Below, piece by piece: positions 42,941 to 54,475 of a DNA stretch of 64,000 bases. Location: NCBI GenBank assembly GCA_014529385.2, contig CM043945.1, forward strand, positions 151,627,741-151,691,740. The letters are read 5' to 3'. Below the pieces are notes generated by a model that saw only the letters and a list, made by a program, of their open reading frames with translations, did not search any database and had not been told where the DNA came from. The first letter of the stretch is position 1; each line of letters opens with the position of its first letter. Position numbers and translations under genes: made by a program. This DNA is from Adiantum capillus-veneris. Lineage: Eukaryota > Streptophyta > Polypodiopsida > Polypodiales > Pteridaceae.

Positions 42941-43400
42941 GGCTAGTGTTGCTTAACCCAAGTGGAGAGGTGGTCATGAAAGATAAGGTTAATTTATTGG
43001 GTTCAACAAGCAACAATGAAGCAGAGTATAACATTTTATCTCATGGTTTGAAGATGTGCATTATTCAAGGTATACAACGACTCATGGTAAAATGGGATGC
43101 ACTTCTTATTGTGAAGTAGATTTAAGCATTTGGACATGCAAGAATGAAAGCCTAAGGACAAAAGTTCATGCCATTCGTAGGTTGTTTAATCAATTTGAAG
43201 AAGTGCAATTATATCATATTCCTAGGAAACAGAATGAAGATTTACTTGCACAAGAAGAAGTTACATGTGTTGAGAAAGAAGTGTAGGTCATCATGGTGGC
43301 AGCAGCTGTCAAGATACCGAGATACCAAGGATTGGAGTCATTGGATCCCATTATTGGCTACATTTTGGAGGGCGAGTTTCCACAAGACTTCATAAAATCT
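42941..43400 (+). pseudogene. second (archaeal-type) RNase H, TAT-type element
   Basis: LVLLNPSGEVVMKDKVNLLG, SNNEAEYN (catalytic Glu), LKMCI, MVKWDALL (Asp position) and KVHAIRRLFNQFEEVQLYHI are the blocks of the extra RNase H of TAT elements. The first Asp lies before the LARD-like insertion and reads His (FHGAF at 35287). Frame changes near 43060, 43100 and 43260 break it. Confidence 0.75.
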
Positions 43401-44530
43401 TAGAAGAGGAGACTCATGAAGAAGGCAAGCATTTATCTCTTCCTATAATGCTCCCTCTATCAAAGAGGTAAGGATCAAGTGTGCAGAAGAGTACCAACTA
43501 TCGAGAAAATTCTAACCATTCTAAAAGGTTTGCATGAAGAGGCATGTGGTGGTAATTTTGTCCAAGAGTTAACTGTCAAGAAGATTTTTCTTGCGGGGTA
43601 TGTTTGGCAAAGTGTGCACGTGGATGTTCAACATTGGTGTAAAATTTGTCACAACTGTTAGGCAAATGGGAATAGAAGATTGGTATATGGTTCAAGGCAA
43701 ATCGTGCTTGCAAATCGACCCTTTGAAAAGTGGGACATTGATGCTATGGGTCCTTTGCCTATAATAAAAAATGGTAAAGTCTGCATTATAGTGGTTGTAG
43801 ACTACATGATTAGGTGGGTAGAGGCTCAAAGTGTGGAAAGGGTAAATGGGAAAATAGTGAGCAGGTTTGTCTACACTAATCTTTGTTGTAGACTTGGAAC
43901 ACCTTTGGAGATTGTTTCTGACAATGGTCTAGGGTTCAGGAAGGGTTTACTTACATAAGTTTGTGAAGAGATTCACATTCGACATTTTCATATCACACCC
44001 TACTACCCACAGTCAAATGGTTTGGTTGAGAAGGCCAATGGTGTCATTGCAGGAATCATTAGAAAGATGATGAAAAACAAGACAAAGTTGTGGGATGGCT
44101 TCTTGGATGGTGTCTTGTGGGTATATCAAACCACGTATAGGGAAGCCACATAGTTCACACCATTTCACTTTGTCTATGGTCAAGAGGCTTTATAGCCAAT
44201 TGAGCTCAACATTCCAACAATATGACTTCATGGAAAAGTAGCACAAGATAATCAAGAAGCATGGATGGATCGACATATAAAACTTATTAATCTTGAGTGA
44301 AAAAGAGAAGCAGCTTACTAGTGCTATAAGAGGAAAGATACACAAGCAAAGGAGAAGATTGAGAAGAAACTCAAGGACAAAGGCATCAAGGAAGGAGATA
44401 TTATGCTAAGGTATGACTATTGAATTGATAATCAGTTTGATGGCAAGTTTGAGGCTAGATGGCAAGGTCCGTACATTGTGAAGAAAGCCATGAACTCAAG
44501 CTACCATTAGGAAAAGTTTGGACTCAAAAA
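43401..44530 (+). pseudogene. TAT-type integrase, zinc-binding and catalytic core
   Basis: The zinc-binding region LHEEACGGNF...WCKICHNC (43530-43661) has the second His changed to Asn. The core keeps all three acidic residues: KWDIDAMGPLP (about 43728), VSDNGLGF (about 43915) and SNGLVEKANG (Glu at 44028-44030). Stops occur at 43956 and 44150-44235. WQGPYIVKKAMNSSY (about 44460-44505) starts the C-terminal domain, which is cut by the multi-gene block and resumes at 52.54 kb. Confidence 0.85.
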
Positions 44531-44902
44531 TGGGCCTTGTAAGAAATGCCAGGTCAGCTTAGAGAGAGATAATAAAAAGTCCCTAATTTCATTTTTGATA
44601 TTCACTTTCAGAAAACTCGGATATCAGATTTGGGGGGTAGGTTTATTAAAACTCTCAAAAAGTGTTCAGACAATGATAACATACGATGGCTCCGAATTGA
44701 ACGCCGATTATCTCAATCTTTTAGATTTTTCAAAACTAAGATTTGGCGCTCAACGAGGTGCATTGAATGTTATTCTTCTCCTCAGCTTCGCGTCTCTCTT
44801 GCTTTCCTCCGGTGCACAGTATCTTTCCTTGAGCTCTCTTCCATTTGCTCCACTCTTGCGCTCTCCTCTATTTTGAGCTTTCTAATTCACCAAGTTGTCT
44901 CA

Positions 44903-47654
44903 ATGTCATTATCATCTTCACACAGAACTCAGACGAGGAGTCAAAACGATGTGTATCATATGCATATTGAACTGTCCAGAGAATACGAGCCCCTCCACAA
45001 GAAGAATAAGCGAGGCATCCTTTTCGAAGCTTCAAAAGAGAACTTCAGATTTCAAGGTGAAAAAAGCGTCGATCTTTGGGTGGATGGCAGGATATATCCT
45101 GAGCATCCTATCACCAACTCAACTCCACCGTTCAGAAACATAACGCCATTGCTGAACTACGTAGGAGACGGTTATTCTGGTTTATATGGCTACACCAAGC
45201 ATTTCGCGGCCAGAAGTGATATTCTTAAGCTTGAGAGAGACCTTGCACACAAAGAAAACTTTTTCTTGAAGCAAACTGTGACAGAGTGCGCTCAACAACT
45301 GAACGGCAAGGACGAAAGCATCACGCAACTCACGCAGGAGCTCAGAGAAAAACATAATGTCTTGGGTCCTCGGTTAAGAGAATGACGCTTACGAGACATT
45401 GAACAACTGAAGGTTGGTTCTGGGGGTTTGAAGAAGAGGGTTAAAGCAATCAAGTAACATTATCATTCAAGAAGGTTTAATTCATCTTTACATTTGTAGT
45501 TTTATATCTTACTTTTCATATTTATGCTTAGATCGTTGCTACATCCTCAGTCAAATATTGACAGCAACACACCAACTTCTTCAATTCCTTATGGTCTCAT
45601 ACTAAAACGCAAAGATGTCGCCGGATTTTTGGACGATAAGCGCTACTGCAAGACTGTTGCTAAGCAACTTGACACTCTTTTGAAACAGAATCAACTTCAA
45701 ACACATGATGTTCAGTCAATTCTGGATGAAGACGGAATATCCAACAAAGGTTATTCTGCAATTTTTAGGTATGTCTGGTGTTTGAATCAATTGTCTTCAC
45801 CTGCCAAATCAAATGTATGCAATTTTTAGGTATATTGGATATGTGTAGCATTTGAAAACTTGGAAATAGTCCATTTACTTAATTTTCTGTTTACAAAACT
45901 ATGTAGCAACAAAGTAAGAAGTTCAATCTCAAGTACACGTTGCTGCCAAATCCTTTCTCCATTCGAAAGACAAGACTGGAGGCCAACCAAGAAGTGCTTC
46001 GGACATTGGGCACTCCTTTTCACATTGAAGCAATGTACAGATCGCCATCAGCAGAGGAAGTGGTCTATGGCAAATACAATAATATATTTTATGATTTAGT
46101 AGCTTTGCAGACATATATTGTTCAATTGTTCGAGGTTTCTCAAGAGGAATGCAATGGAGTTTTGAAGTTTGTGCTTAAACTGGATGAGTGCGAGCTAGTG
46201 AAAGAGACAAGGTTGAGTGTCACAATAACACTTATGAATAGAGCATTAGATGAAAGCATTGCTTCAGATGACCCTAGAAACGTTAGCGTGCAATCCGAAA
46301 ACAATATTTTCTTATTAGCCACATTCAAGGTTTGATATCAACAAGTTTTTGCTTAAAAAAATGGTTAGACATGTTTCATTTGATTGGTTTGGTTTTCCCA
46401 TTTCAGGTGCCTGCAGAGAATTTCGATATTCTTAACTGGGTTTTCCATCAAACAAGTATTCTTGAAGTCATAAGCGAATAGAGAAATGGAAAGACACTCG
46501 ATGTATTAGGCATGGGTTCATACATAGTAGAGTGGCATATGGCTGGAGATCATGGTTGGAGATCTCAAAACCCTAAAGTGTATGTACAACATCTTAAAAG
46601 GAGAAACAAGTAAAAGCCCTTGTTTGTATTGCATGGGAGGAGTCATTGGTCTTGACAAAAGAAATTGGAGGAGAGCACCGGACAGGCACTTGCAGGACCT
46701 TAACTTCCGCCCAGTGTTGGATATTCCACTATCTAGAGTACATATTTGCACGATGCATGCACTCTGCAGAATCATTGAGAAACTTATGTTTCTGTACATT
46801 TGTTTTTCTTGGACCACTCGGCCAGCATCAGCAAAACAAAGGGCTATATTATCATTGGAAACAGTTTTCTCAGATATGGGCTTGCATGGAGGACATGTGA
46901 AAATAGAGCAGGACGAGAAGAGGTCTAAGAATGGTCGAGATGTGCCAAAGAATTTGTCTATTGGCGGTGTGAAAGCCCGTCTCTTCTTGTTGATGCCAAC
47001 AAGTGGCAGACAACGCAAAAGCCAAAGTTCTTAGGAAAGGTTGACATTGAGATACAACCGGTGGAGAAACTTGCACAATGCAGTGGTTGACCACGCAGAC
47101 AATGGTGCAGCAAGGACTCGCAAAGCGAACGTGTGGAAAAGTTTGGATTCCATATTCAAGTTTTGTGAGCTCAATACTTGGAGAGATACTGACTATACAT
47201 TGTTTCAAGACGCTCTGGAGACCTTCCACAGGTCTTTCATAGCTGCATGGACAAATCAACATATAACTCATTACATGGTATATTACTTTATTTGATAAAA
47301 TTGTGATTATATATTTATATATAAACAATAGGCTGGTCTTTTTTACAGCATATCATATGCAACCACATGCCTTGGTTTGCTAGGCAGTATGGTAGCTTGG
47401 CTATATGGGCTACACAAGGTATGGAGAAAACTCACTACCAAGCCCGTACTGGCTATTTCAGCCACACTCGTCACGGACGTGGTGCAAACAAAGCCAATAG
47501 TTTGGAGGAACTACATCAATGGAATTATCAAAAACTTATGCATAGAACACACCGAAAGGAATGTGTCAAAGACAGTCAGATTGGCCAAGCAATGAGATTA
47601 GCAAGCAAACGACGGAAGAAGGAAATATGGGAGGCATCTTCTGCGGCATCGTGA
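44903..47654 (+). pseudogene. transposase-like multi-exon gene, inactivated
   Basis: Five exon-like blocks: about 44903-45459, 45543-45783, 45914-46329, 46407-47277 and 47350-47654. Introns show GT...AG (for example 46330-46406, ending TTTCAG). The N-terminus has a coiled-coil-like stretch (KLERDLAHKENFFLKQTVTE). Later come NILKGETSKSPCLYCMGG with a Cys-x-x-Cys, VHICTMHALCRIIEKL, and NHMPWFARQYGSLAIWATQG followed by MEKTHYQAR. This order (GDLK, CxxC, H-rich helix, QGMEKTH) recalls poorly characterised transposase-like proteins, possibly with a DDE/RNase H-like core; family unproven. Stops (45384, 46480, 47032) and a 13-bp duplication at 46539-46564 kill it. Confidence 0.5.
46539..46564. repeat. 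13-bp tandem duplication causing a frameshift
   Basis: ATGGCTGGAGATC then ATGGTTGGAGATC. The upstream frame reads MAGDHG and is lost; the downstream frame reads MVGDLKTL. One copy would restore a single frame. Confidence 0.85.
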
Positions 47655-47967
47655 CATGCAGAGTGGCGACTTCAAAAAGAACGCATTGGAAAAACTTGGA
47701 CAACTCCGACCCAAGTTGTTTGAGACTTCCTAAAGGTAGCGCATTGTAACACAATATAATTTTTTGAGCCAAGAGAAGACAACCAGTCACAAAAGTGAGA
47801 AACATAATGTACTCATTGTTTTGATAGAAAATGTACTATTTTTTGGCATCGAAAATATACAATGGAGCTTCTCTATTCTTCATCTTCGTCAGGAAAAGTT
47901 ACAAAATATTTTGGCCTTTTTGCCTGCTGTGTGTTATCGCCTTCTTCTTGCCTTGGTCTTTTGCAAC

Positions 47968-49737
47968 CTAGTCTTGCAGGTTCGTTTGTCGACAGTACAT
48001 TTGTCTCCACCTCCACAGCCACAAGAGGCATTTCATCAGTAGGCAGATGCGCATTGGTTGTCTATTGCGAAACATAGCATGCTTGTCATACTCTAGTAAT
48101 TGCACAGGGTCAGTGATTCCGCATGCCAAACCATATGCTGCTTGGGTCAAAAAATAGCGACTACGCAAACCATACATTCCTGGCCCTTGGCCAAACATAT
48201 ACTATGTAGCCTTTTTTTCTAAAAGCATTATTTTATCTGCGTTCCACCTAATGACGGCCCCTCCTAAATATCTTGAAAGTGTCTTCAACGTCATCAAGGG
48301 TAGCTCCGCGTTGTCATTGGAGAAGGACGAACGGAAGACCAAAAAACTCGGATACTTAAGATTCTTTAAGTATTGGCCGCCGAGAGAGGAACTCTTCCCT
48401 AAATCTTCCATGCCTCGTCCACGAGGGCGAGGAATGAAGGTATCATCATAGACCACCAACTGCAACAAATTAAAGTTATGAAATGAGATAAGTAGAAACC
48501 AAAAAGGTAAGGCAAATTAAAAAAGATTACCTTCTGGTTTTCATCTTCCTCAAGTAAGTCCTCATTCCATAGGTTGATACCGCCCTGACCTCCAGTGGGC
48601 GCATTGGAGGTTGAGGCCAAAGATGATGAAGAAGTGCTTGCCTTACCCATTTCTTCAATCCCTAGATTTTTTTGCACTTCCATGAACTGCTTTTTTGTTG
48701 GAAGCGTGCGCTCATACCTAGCAACATCATTGTAAATCATCACAAGTGCACTTGCGGGGTCAACGAACTCATCGTCATTTACATGGGCATCTATAACAGA
48801 ATACTTGTCGTGATCAGGGTCAATGACAACATCATCCTCTTTGAGATTCTGTGCCACAATGGAAAGGCAATAGTCCTCTCGAAGGTCAAAAAGCTCCATT
48901 ATGTCGTTAAGCATGACATATTGCAAATCACCAATAGGTATGGTAGGTAGAACACTAGTAGGCAAAGCACCCTCCTGAAGCTAGACTCCCTCTGAAACCT
49001 ACAAGGCAAAGATTCCCCGAGACTTGGGCTCTTGACCCTCCCCAGTCTGATCCCGGGGCGGTCACTTTTTAGAATGTGTATGATATTACGTGAGTTAACC
49101 AGAGAGGATTAATAAAAAACCAAAATGTATAAAAATGTATACATACAGAGGGGGGTGGGGGTTTTTTAAATAGGCTCACAACGTAAGTATAGTATGTATA
49201 TTGGGGTATTATTAATTACCTCTTGAACGCACGTGATATAGGGGTCTTTTGATAAGTGACTGCCCCGGGAGTCTGATCCTCTAGCGAGGCCTTTGCAGCA
49301 TCAACATGCTCATCCAAAATTAAATGCAAATATAAAATAAAACCTGCATAATATTCAGCCACTCGACACTTGCGGTTATGAAGTGTACACTTGTAGTCTA
49401 TTATCCGCAAGTGCACTGGCAGCTTAAGGCAACTCCTAGAAAATATATGTTTCTTGGAGGAGTCCGAATTGATATCCTTCATGTGAACAAAACGAACTCC
49501 TTGTATCTCGACAGTGCTACCGCACGTTTGCTGCTGGTAGGTCTGCTCAAACCCTGATAGGTAATGTTGCGCGGAGACAATCCACTCATGCAAAGAAAAA
49601 TCTGGATTGAACATCGGCTTGATCTCTGTCTCGCGTTGCTGAAGCCCAATGCGGTATAGAAAATGAGATAGTTTGTCTTGGGGGGCATCCTGAGAGCAAG
49701 GCACTTCCTCCTCCGCTTCAACATTGAAAGGGTCCAT
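47968..49737 (-). pseudogene. unidentified minus-strand gene, interrupted by a MITE
   Basis: Starts ATG at 49737: MDPFNVEAEEEVPCSQDAPQ. Exon 1 runs to about 48532 (ending DLLEEDENQK), interrupted at 49052-49269 by the MITE with a target duplication. A clean intron follows on the minus strand (GTAATC...TTGTTGCAG, 48531-48463). Exon 2 (48462-48202) begins LVVYDDTFIPRPRGRGMEDL. A last open part, 48198-47968, contains FGQGPGMYGLRSRYFLTQAA. Notable segments: LNDIMELFDLREDYCLSIVA and a Ser/Gly-rich linker. No family recognised. Removing the MITE leaves a stop near 49000, so it is probably dead for other reasons too. Confidence 0.45.
49052..49269 (+). mobile_element. 218-bp MITE, copy 2
   Basis: Same length and family as the copy at 42269-42486, in the opposite orientation and roughly 90% alike by eye. 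Perfect 8-bp target duplication AGTCTGAT at 49044-49051 and 49270-49277. One terminal repeat has a single mismatch (CCCGGGGCAGTCACTT). It lies in exon 1 of the minus-strand gene. Confidence 0.95.
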
Positions 49738-50049
49738 AACGGAAATTCAAAAGCGAAGATAGACGAGAGAGCACAACATCCAAACAAAGGGCAAATGGGG
49801 GAGCAAGTCATATTTATAGGACTCCCGAGGACATTGATGACATCGATTGACGTGCATCATGGGGCCGCCGTGCATCATACAGTCGCCGTGATGATTATGC
49901 CATGTGTCAGCAGTCGTGGAACATCGTGCCACAACGCGAAACTGGTGCCGCCACTCTAGAAAAGCACCGCTAGGCGCGACAGCTTGTTGTAAGAGGTTTT
50001 GTATTTTGTTCGACATCGCATAGAATTTTGTTATATGTCGCTTATGAAA

Positions 50050-50717
50050 TTTAATTGTATTTTGCGCAGATCTGTTTGGAAGCTTGTGTCTGCTCTTGAA
50101 GCTTTAACACAAGAGAAGATATATGAGAATCTTACGATTATTAGTTGCAAAGTCCCTAAACAGGATGATGCCTACTCTTGTGGATGGAGGGTCTTAATCA
50201 ATGAAGAAATTTTGTTAGGGGTCATGCTTGATGGAAGACGTAGAAGTGTAAGCATTTGACACTTGTTTACAGATTTGTATCTTAATAAGTTAGTAGCTAT
50301 GTTAATAAACATGATGTTCTTAACGCAGGTAAGAAATTTGGCAGATTATTCAAAGGCTGATGTTTCTTCGTTTAGAAACAGAATGATTGAAAACTTGATC
50401 AATTGCGCCACCATGCATCCAGACGGAGCACGTGATGCTTTTATCCCGCCAGCACCAAGGCCCACGCCTAGGCCTCCGCCGACAAGATACCCCTTGTTTG
50501 CCATACCAACACAAGCACATATCAATATCTCCCCAGATGCCTCCCGAGCCCAAGCTCCCACTAGCTCTCGTCCTCAAGAAACAGCTCTAGAAACCTCAAA
50601 CCCCCCACCCAGCACCTCTCTTGCTCATGAAGCAGCTCCAGAGTCCCCAAACCCCCAAGCCACCACCTCTCCTCAACCTCAACCAACATCCCCCACATCA
50701 CCGTACGCACAAGATTA
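50050..50717 (+). pseudogene. C48 (Ulp1-type) cysteine protease C-terminus with proline-rich tail
   Basis: IISCKVPKQDDAYSCGWRVL (about 50139-50198) matches the catalytic-Cys end of Ulp1/SENP proteases (VPxQxNxxDCG). Upstream His and Asp motifs are not found, so only the C-terminal third remains. An intron-like gap (stop at 50258; acceptor TTAACGCAG at about 50329) precedes RNLADYSKADVSSFRNRMIE and a tail of about 95 residues very rich in Pro, Thr, Ser and Ala, with a stop at 50716. Such proteases ride on several plant DNA transposons. Confidence 0.55.
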
Positions 50718-50941
50718 GAAAGAGATTATGAAATGTACTTTTGACAAATTGATTACAAGCAGTGGGTCGAAATTTGACTTTTGTTTTGATTATGGTTCAA
50801 AGTTTACAAAATGTTGTGTACAGCTTTCCAGAAAAATGGGAGAGTGAGGATCCAATGGTGTTTGGTAATGTAGATAGCTGCCTTTGTCGAGTAATCTTTG
50901 AGAATAGTATTTGAATCATTGTGTACAGCTAGTTCACTATT

Positions 50942-52175
50942 TCAAGTCTGTCGCTGGTAATCTGTGCACAAAGAGTCGTATTTTCTTATCTGTGAGGTAC
51001 CTGCAATGCAACGTACGCGATAAGACATTGGGATACATGAGCACGATAGAAACATCAATGTATAAAAGTAATACATGTAGCTTAGTACCTTTCGCATGTT
51101 ACACTTGAAAACAAATTTTGAAGGCAAATTGAGATCGGACTCATTTAACAGATCCTCTCGAACCTGTCTTAAAGTGACATTTGATCTGACCACAACAACT
51201 GTAAGCAAATAATTTGTAAACCATATCTCGATGGACATCAAGGGATTAAAAGCATTGTCACTTAAATCTTGATCCATAGCTACCAACTGACCATTCACTC
51301 GATGCCACCTCATGTAGTAGAAAGAAACTATAAAATTGTGTGATACTATCATACACTTGCACAAAACCGAGCGCTTGTCAACTTTGCACAAAATGCCTTC
51401 AGAATCACTGACATCCCAATTATCATCCAAAAAATCAAGGCAAGTTTGGGATTTGCAGATGAACATGGTTTCTCTTTTTCTAACCTCCTCATCGTGGAAG
51501 AAATCTATAAAGACATGTAATGGCATAAATAGACTGACTCGTACTTGCCTGCTTGCAATGTTTGGTCGCAAACACTTCAAAATTTCCTGATGAAGCTTGA
51601 GTTTAAAACACTCAGAGGTTTCTGAAGTTGGAACTAGCCACTTTGGGGAATCTTGTTGGGGAAGAGGGAAAGGTTTCAAAGTGCCAAATCCATGGACAAA
51701 GCAAGGGGCATTGTAAAAGTAGTCGTAAAAGAAAACTCCCCTCTCTGCGAGAGCTCTTCTTGCACTAGTTCTGTACATAAGTTCTCCCACCGAAGCATGA
51801 AAAGCATAAAAAATACAAATTATGCACTCAACTGGTTGCCAGTCTTCTTTGTTAGAAGGATAAATATCTGCAAAAACACAAGATAAGAGAATGGTCACAA
51901 GAAATAGTCAACAAAATAACTTGAAGGATCTTTAAAGACTTTTTAGCAATATAGTAGTCACACAGTTTGGTCTATGAGCAGGAAACCCCAAAGGTGCATG
52001 TGACTAGTCGTAGTTCGGAGTGCATATATGCATGCTCAATGAGCACCTCTTTCACTGTCTTTCCCGTTTGAGACAAGTGAAAATATTTCACACGTCCTTT
52101 GTAGCTATTGATGAATTCATTTGACATCCATTTTTTTCTTCTTGTTTGAAGCAGAACCCAACTACCAACGACCAT
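50942..52175 (-). pseudogene. unidentified intron-containing minus-strand gene
   Basis: An upstream part (52175-51972) has VKYFHLSQTGKTVKEVLIEH. After an acceptor TGTTTTTGCAG (about 51870) the main open frame gives a long globular-looking protein: SNKEDWQPVECIICIFYAFH, MYRTSARRALAERGVFFYDY, FIDFFHDEEVRKRETMFICK, then RWHRVNGQLVAMDQDLSDNA and VVVVRSNVTLRQVREDLLNE. Some in-frame segments (for example 51345-51300) look like unspliced introns with GT...AG ends. No family recognised. It points toward the protease gene (convergent). Confidence 0.4.
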
Positions 52176-52539
52176 GGTCTAAGTCAAAGCTGTTGAATAG
52201 TTCCACAGATTTAACAGAGGCGGATGGTCGTCATGGCCGTCTTCCTTCCATCTCTGCTTCTATTAGCTGCGAAGTGACACTATGCAAAAACGATAAAAGA
52301 AAAGAGGCTCACTAGTTTACACAAGAAGTAGTAGCTTGAAAAGTGTTCATCAAAAGGTGTGCTTCATTGAATGTGAGTTATGGCACATTCGGCGTTCGTC
52401 GCCCATGGCAGGGGAATAATTTGCACAAATCGCGTCGTATCTTCTTATTCAGATCTTTTTAACAGAATTTTTTTTTTTTGAAAACGCAAAAATTTGAGAT
52501 AAAAATCAAATAAATTGGAGCTGCCATTGTGGTGACTCA

Positions 52540-52880
52540 AACTCTATTGGTCGAACAACATTCTCTCTCTAACGCCAAAAAGTCCTTTTTTGAGTCCAAA
52601 CTTTTCCTAATGTATCAGCTCATGGATTTGGACGGAAAGGAACACTCTAAGAAGGTGAATGGGTATCGGTTAAAATCCTACTTGAGTCGCATTCTACCAT
52701 TGGGTCTACAGAAGCAGAATCAAAGATCTACATCATCATGTAAGTATTGTCAATTGACGCATGTGTGCAACTCAAGGAAAGATGCTGATACGATACAAAA
52801 CAAAGATCGCAATGAGCCAACAAAGATAACCAAGACATTGGAACCACTTTCATTGGAAAAGATGCCTTTCGATGGTACAT
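52540..52880 (+). pseudogene. TAT-type integrase C-terminal tail
   Basis: YQLMDLDGKEHSKKVNGYRL (about 52612-52671) is the end of the Ty3-type integrase C-terminal domain (YxLxDLdG...vNGyRLKxY). It continues the domain broken at 44.53 kb. The open frame ends at 52880, about 15 bp before the purine tract. Confidence 0.75.
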
Positions 52881-52895
52881 AAATGTACCTTCATC

Positions 52896-52910
52896 CTGGG
52901 GGAGGGCTAA
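52896..52910 (+). promoter_or_regulatory. polypurine tract of the TAT-type element
   Basis: CTGGGGGAGGGCTAA directly before the LTR start TGATAGCC at 52911. Confidence 0.75.
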
Positions 52911-53149
52911 TGATAGCCATTTTTTGGCTATATGGAGTTGCCATAGTGAGCTACCTCACCCTACCAAAATCACCCAAATACTGTGGCTATACCTACCTTT
53001 TTATGTATATAGGCATGTGTGAGTTAGGGGACTTTTCCCATACCCCCTTAAAACCCTTAGCTAGCTAATCATTGGGTTAGTTGAGCAAATGTTTTTTTAA
53101 AAATTAAAATAAAAAATATATTATGAATCATTTGTGTGTAAATATTTCA
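52911..53149 (+). repeat. 3' LTR, left part (TAT-type element)
   Basis: TGATAGCC start. It matches the 5' LTR from 25757 on, up to AAATATTTCA, where a 1.33-kb insert begins. Confidence 0.85.
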
Positions 53150-53920
53150 TTGTATATAGGATCTAAATATAGGGATTTTTAATTAATTTATTTTGGTATT
53201 TATTAAAATACTTTTACTTAGGTGAGTGTTATTTACCTGAGTATGTTATGTACACCATTATCATAATTCTCTTATCATTGTACACACTCTTTATTATATA
53301 AATAATTCTTTTCATGCAATAAAAATAATACCTTTCATCTAGTCATTTCTTTTTACTAAATTACCATTTTTCTACATGCATTTTTCCTTACTTCTTGTAA
53401 ATAGTCTTTAATTAAGAAAAACAAATGAGGCCCTCTCATTTGATTACCTATATTTTCATAAATTTTTCTTTCCATTTTATATTTATATAGCTGACACTAT
53501 TTTAGATTCTACGAATTGTTTATATACTAACCTATTTTTCCCATCATATCCATATATCATATTTGTGAATAATCATAATCCATGCATATTTTCAAATCCT
53601 CAAGAATTTATTAGATCATGCTCTTATGCAAGTAGGGGCTTACTCTTGGAGGATTATGCAAATTCAACAAAAGGGGGGCCACTGAAGACTTTTGCAGGAG
53701 GAAAAACAGACATTTTGGTGAGATTTTTGGCGTCCACCTTCACTCTGAATTTGAGGTAGTGACCAAAAGGACAATTCTAGATCGCAACCTGAGTAATCAC
53801 CCTTAAATGTTTCATAGTTTTTGAAGTTTCCACCGATCGGATATGAGTTTTTGGTGGACCCCAGTATGCCCATTTTTTCTCACAAGTCACTCTAGTTTTA
53901 TCTCACCTTCCTTCACACTT

Positions 53921-53968
<48 letters not shown>

Positions 53969-54475
53969 TTTTCTCTATTCCTCCCTCAAATATTCACCTT
54001 CCATGGTTTCTCTCACCCTCTTCACCATCAACCTCCCCTCTCACTTTTATAGCTCTTATATGAACTCTACATGTACATACACCATCTATGCCTTTCTCTA
54101 TTACATGTAGATTACAATTCCTTGTACCTCTTCTCTATATATATAAAATTCAACATGTAAAACCATGTTTACTCTCTAAAACCTAAGGGATTCTTATCAA
54201 CAAGCATCATCACTTTCATCATGGTGTTCAACCTTTGCGACGACGGTGATGTAAGAAGAGAAGAAGAAGAAAAGGATCGGCAGTCTTTTTTGAGAACCTA
54301 CACAAGTAGGTTCAAAACTTCTTCAAAGCTTCACCATCACAAAAATTCCCTCACTTCATTCAACAATCCACCTCATTCTACCCATTGTAAATATATCATT
54401 AACGTTTTAGTGATTACTAACACTAACCACTAACATACTAACACAAAATAGCCATTGACCTAACCATAAAAGGCA
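53150..54475. mobile_element. 1.33-kb insertion in the 3' LTR
   Basis: Absent from the 5' LTR, whose sequence runs on from AAATATTTCA to CCTCACCTCAAG. It is AT-rich, with an (AC)23 tract, a TATATATA stretch at 54136-54146 and a small unrecognised ORF (54221-54433). It begins TGTATATAGG (53151) and ends AAAAGGCA, so it could be a solo LTR, but I see no target duplication. Confidence 0.6.
53922..53967. repeat. (AC)n microsatellite
   Basis: About 23 AC units inside the 3' LTR insert. Confidence 0.95.

Larger units (their letters stand above)
44531..52539. mobile_element. 8-kb multi-gene insertion, possible undescribed DNA transposon
   Basis: This block separates the two parts of the gypsy integrase C-terminus, so it is inserted DNA. 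It holds four coding units that alternate in direction: plus 44903-47654, minus 49737-47968, plus 50050-50717, minus 52175-50942. Three show plausible GT-AG introns, which rules out a simple retro-copy. One unit ends in a C48-type protease motif, common in plant DNA transposons. I found no terminal inverted repeats or target duplication, so ends are approximate and a gene-capture or segmental-insertion origin remains possible. Confidence 0.5.

Noticed and set aside
44531-52539. MITE ends as the termini of the 8-kb block
   Set aside because: The block's flanks show no CCCGGGGCGG sequence; the MITE inside has its own target duplication.
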